Shown here: one piece after another, positions 34,392 to 36,818 of the stretch | How positions within the stretch are numbered: the first letter of the stretch is position 1 | Layout of the letters: the number at the start of each line of letters is the position of its first letter | From: Candidatus Thiodiazotropha sp. (ex Gloverina cf. vestifex) | GTDB taxonomy: Bacteria; Pseudomonadota; Gammaproteobacteria; Chromatiales; Chromatiaceae | Assembly: GCA_025656435.1 (NCBI GenBank) | Contig: JAHXHT010000001.1 | Span: forward strand, 1 to 36,818 | DNA length: 36,818 nucleotides | Direction of reading: 5' to 3' | Position numbers and translations under genes: made by a program | Notes under the pieces: generated by a model | The model's input: only the letters and a program-made list of their open reading frames with translations | The model's database searches: none | Told to the model about the DNA's origin: nothing

Positions 34392-35012
34392 ATGGCTAGG
34401 TATATCGGACCAAAATGCAAGCTGAGCCGGAGAGAAGGCACAGACCTTTTTCTCAAGAGTCGCGTTAGGTCACTCGATTCCAAGTGTAATATGGAGAAGG
34501 TACCGGGTCAGGCGGGCGATCGTCGACGCCGTGTCTCTGATTACGGTTTGCAGCTGCGTGAGAAGCAGAAAGTACGCCGTATCTATGGTGTGATGGAAAA
34601 GCAATTCCGTAATTATTATAAGGCCGCTGCTCAGGACAAAGGTGCTACGGGTGAGAACCTGTTGCAACTACTTGAAATGCGCCTCGATAATATCGTATAT
34701 CGCATGGGTTTTGGTTCAACGCGCGCAGAAGCGCGTCAGTTGGTAAGCCACAAAGCCATCGAAGTGAATGGAAAAATAGTCAATATACCCTCCTTTAATG
34801 TAAAGGCAGAGGACGAAGTTTCTATACGCGAAAAAGCGAAAAAACAGCTGAGGATTCAGGGAGCACTCGAGTTACAAGGCCAATATGGTTTTGTCGACTG
34901 GGTTGAGGTGGATCCCAAATCGATGAAAGGTAAGCTGAAACGCGTACCTGATCGTTCAGATCTTTCCGCAGAAATCAACGAACAGCTGGTCGTCGAGCTC
35001 TACTCCAAGTAG
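34392..35012 (+). CDS. rpsD: 30S ribosomal protein S4
   Basis: Primary 16S binder; in E. coli also the repressor of the alpha operon. 206 residues. MARYIGPKCKLSRREGTDLF start and the S4 domain RLDNIVYRMGFGSTRAEARQ. Few N-terminal cysteines, so the zinc-free type. It is 16 bases after rpsK. Confidence 0.99.
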   Translation: MARYIGPKCKLSRREGTDLFLKSRVRSLDSKCNMEKVPGQAGDRRRRVSDYGLQLREKQKVRRIYGVMEKQFRNYYKAAAQDKGATGENLLQLLEMRLDNIVYRMGFGSTRAEARQLVSHKAIEVNGKIVNIPSFNVKAEDEVSIREKAKKQLRIQGALELQGQYGFVDWVEVDPKSMKGKLKRVPDRSDLSAEINEQLVVELYSK

Positions 35013-35036
35013 TAGACACTGACGAGAGGAAAATAC

Positions 35037-36035
35037 ATGACCGAAAGCGTTACGGAGTTTCTCAAACCTCGCATCGTGAATGTTCAGCAGATCACAGGCA
35101 CTCGTGCAAAGGTGACGCTTGAACCGCTTGAGAGAGGATTTGGACATACCTTGGGTAATGCCTTGAGACGCATTCTGCTCTCATCGATGCCGGGTAGTGC
35201 AATCACTGAAGTTGAGATTGCTGATGTGCTTCATGAGTACACCACTATGGAGGGTGTGCAGGAAGACGTACTTGATGTGCTGCTGAATCTTAAGCAGGTT
35301 GCGATTGTCATGCATACACGTGACGAGGCCACTTTAAGATTACAGAAAAAAGGACCGGGACAGGTGCTGGCAAGTGATATCACCATCGACCACGATGTTG
35401 AGATTGCCAATCCTGATCATGTTATTGCAACCTTGACGAAGTCAGGTGAGATTAACATGACCTTGAATGTGAGACGTGGGCGTGGCTATCAGCCTGCCGC
35501 CGTACGTCAGAGTTCAGCCGGCGATGACCGCCCTATCGGCATGTTGCAGGTTGATGCATCTTTCAGTCCTGTACGCAACGTGGCCTACGCTGTTGAGTCG
35601 GCACGTGTGGAGCAGAATACGGATCTGGATCGGCTGGTCATCGAGCTTGAGACTAACGGTACCATTGATCCTGAAGAGGCGATCAGAAGGTCAGCAAATA
35701 TTCTTCGTGATCAGCTCTCTGTTTTTGTTGATCTTGAAGCAGAAGCTGCAGAGTCAGTGGCAGAGCCAGAAGAGCCAGCGATTGATCCGATACTACTACG
35801 GCCTGTCGACGATCTCGAGCTGACTGTGCGTTCAGCCAACTGCCTCAAAGCAGAAAATATCTTCTTGATTGGTGACCTGATTCAACGCACCGAAGTCGAG
35901 TTGCTGAAAACCCCTAACCTGGGTAAGAAGTCACTCACAGAGATCAAGGACGTGTTAGCCCGTCGCGGGCTTTCGCTAGGCATGCGACTCGAGCGCTGGC
36001 CACCGGAGAATATAGAAGAGCAACTAGCACACTAG
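35037..36035 (+). CDS. rpoA: DNA-directed RNA polymerase subunit alpha
   Basis: Dimeric assembly platform of the polymerase; the C-terminal domain reads UP elements and activators. 332 residues. N-terminal domain: LERGFGHTLGNALRRILLSS, then DVLLNLKQ. An acidic linker (EAEAAESVAEPEEPAIDP, about 237-254) leads to the C-terminal domain VRSANCLKAENIFLIGDLIQ with the conserved Arg (E. coli Arg265) and LLKTPNLGKKSLTEIKDVL. It is 24 bases after rpsD with GAGAGGA upstream. Confidence 0.99.
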   Translation: MTESVTEFLKPRIVNVQQITGTRAKVTLEPLERGFGHTLGNALRRILLSSMPGSAITEVEIADVLHEYTTMEGVQEDVLDVLLNLKQVAIVMHTRDEATLRLQKKGPGQVLASDITIDHDVEIANPDHVIATLTKSGEINMTLNVRRGRGYQPAAVRQSSAGDDRPIGMLQVDASFSPVRNVAYAVESARVEQNTDLDRLVIELETNGTIDPEEAIRRSANILRDQLSVFVDLEAEAAESVAEPEEPAIDPILLRPVDDLELTVRSANCLKAENIFLIGDLIQRTEVELLKTPNLGKKSLTEIKDVLARRGLSLGMRLERWPPENIEEQLAH

Positions 36036-36081
36036 TTGTTTCTGGACACTAAACACACTTTGAATTTAGGAAAGTCGACCC

Positions 36082-36486
36082 ATGCGTCATCGCAAATCAG
36101 GACGGCAGTTAAACCGTAACAGCAGTCACCGCAGTGCCATGTTTAAGAATATGGCGGTATCTTTGATCAAACATGAATTGATCAAGACCACTGTGCCCAA
36201 GGCAAAAGAACTGCGACGGGTAGCTGAGCCGCTTATCACCATGTCAAAAAACGACAGTGTTGCAAAACGCCGCTTGGCATTCTCACGCTTGCGCGATAAA
36301 GCAGCGGTTGGAAAACTCTTTGCAGAGCTAGGCCCCAGGTATAAGTCCCGTCAGGGCGGCTATCTCCGCATCCTTAAATGCGGCTACCGTCCTGGCGATC
36401 AGGCACCTATGGCATATGTCGAATTGGTTGATCGACCTGTTGAGGATGTTGCCGAGGAGAGTGAAGAGGCTGAAAGCGAAGAATAA
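36082..36486 (+). CDS. rplQ: 50S ribosomal protein L17
   Basis: Protein at the tunnel exit. 134 residues, 7 more than E. coli. MRHRKSGRQLNRNSSHRSAM start, KELRRVAEPLITMSKNDSVA and GGYLRILKCGYRPGDQAPMA. The extra length is a very acidic tail (EESEEAESEE). Last gene of the long rightward cluster; a terminator starts 30 bases downstream. Confidence 0.99.
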   Translation: MRHRKSGRQLNRNSSHRSAMFKNMAVSLIKHELIKTTVPKAKELRRVAEPLITMSKNDSVAKRRLAFSRLRDKAAVGKLFAELGPRYKSRQGGYLRILKCGYRPGDQAPMAYVELVDRPVEDVAEESEEAESEE

Positions 36487-36516
36487 CCTCTTTCATCGTA
36501 TCTGCTCTTCTTGAGT

Positions 36517-36550
36517 AAAAAAACCGGACCTTAGGGTCCGGTTTTTTTTT
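36517..36550. terminator. Bidirectional rho-independent terminator after rplQ
   Basis: CCGGACC (36524-36530) pairs with GGTCCGG (36535-36541) around TTAG, flanked by seven As (36517-36523) and nine Ts (36542-36550). It can end rplQ transcripts rightward and those of the convergent partial gene leftward. Confidence 0.95.
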
Positions 36551-36647
36551 ACCCAAAAAGGGCAATCAGCTTTCCTTATGAGCTATGAGGTGGCTCAATG
36601 TATTTAAATAAGACTAAATTGTGCATTGTGATTGGGTAAATCACTGA
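36551..36647. other. Convergent intergenic stretch
   Basis: 97 bases with no gene. It contains GTGAT/ATCAC (36628-36632 and 36640-36644) and the inverted pair TTTACCCAA (36548-36556) with TTGGGTAAA (36632-36640). No promoter or T-run is recognised here. Confidence 0.4.
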
Positions 36648-36818
36648 TCACTTGTCATTTTTTTTTAGTGTCTTAATAAGGTTGTTGAGTGGGACAGACT
36701 GTTCGGTCGTATTTTTATGCTGTTCAGCTTCAGTCGCTGATCGCCATGGAAGGCTGAAAGCCGAGGCGATTAGTCCCCGATAGGCGTAGGCGCGGTTGTA
36801 TGGCCGTAATTGTGACTG
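36648..36818 (-). CDS. C-terminal end of an unidentified protein (partial)
   Basis: On the minus strand a frame is open from the window edge for 56 codons and stops with TGA at 36650-36648. It begins QSQLRPYNRAYAYRGLIASA and ends NLIKTLKKNDK. Length without stops, a convergent position facing a bidirectional terminator and the lysine-rich end suggest a genuine gene. I do not recognise the family. In relatives ssb, uvrA or a transporter gene often lies beyond rplQ, but nothing seen here identifies one of them. Confidence 0.5.
   Translation of the reverse strand, partial: QSQLRPYNRAYAYRGLIASAFSLPWRSATEAEQHKNTTEQSVPLNNLIKTLKKNDK

Overview
The window is a core housekeeping segment of a gammaproteobacterial chromosome. 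It holds the transcription and translation gene cluster in the order found in Pseudomonas and Chromatiales: secE-nusG, rplKAJL-rpoBC, str, S10, spc and alpha. EF-Tu, RpoB, RpoC and the ribosomal proteins all look gammaproteobacterial. The ERERGITI and VGAGVV(A/S)KIIE sequences of EF-Tu and the malic enzyme, prs and ispE neighbourhood remind me of sulfur-oxidising Chromatiales-type bacteria; that placement is inference from memory, not from a search.

Layout. 1-4194, minus strand: the N-terminal part of a MaeB-type malic enzyme whose family similarity stops abruptly near position 87, then prs, tRNA-Gln(TTG), ispE and a TPR lipoprotein. These read from the lipoprotein towards prs, probably as one unit. 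4195-6354, plus strand: a promoter, tRNA-Tyr(GTA), tRNA-Gly(TCC), tRNA-Thr(GGT), tufB, a terminator-like hairpin and tRNA-Trp(CCA). This matches the tyrU-glyT-thrT-tufB arrangement of Escherichia coli. 6376-36486, plus strand: secE, nusG, rplK, rplA, rplJ, rplL, rpoB, rpoC, rpsL, rpsG, fusA, tufA, then rpsJ through rplQ without interruption, including secY, a 37-codon rpmJ and rpoA. The run ends at a strong bidirectional terminator (36517-36550). The last 171 bases hold the C-terminal end of an unidentified minus-strand gene.

How the genes work together. The products are the RNA polymerase core (alpha, beta, beta'), NusG, 30 ribosomal proteins (27 in the run from rpsL to rplQ plus L11, L1, L10 and L12 would make 31 if every r-protein gene is counted; the individual entries are the authority), the elongation factors EF-Tu (two nearly identical copies) and EF-G, the SecY and SecE translocon subunits and five tRNAs. 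Several candidate sigma70 promoters (before tRNA-Tyr, rpsL, rpsH and rpsM) have GC-rich bases just after the -10 box, as expected for stringent control. An L10-type leader precedes rplJ, and hairpins lie in the rplK leader, between rplL and rpoB and in the str leader.

I found no CRISPR array, complete insertion sequence, phage gene, defence system or biosynthetic cluster, and nothing I would call a new multi-gene system. The most unusual points are the broken malic enzyme with an adjoining palindrome, a copy of the tRNA-Tyr 3' end about 155 bases downstream of the tRNA, lack of lolB beside ispE, an apparent internal promoter plus hairpin before rpsH, and lack of room for an S10-type leader before rpsJ.
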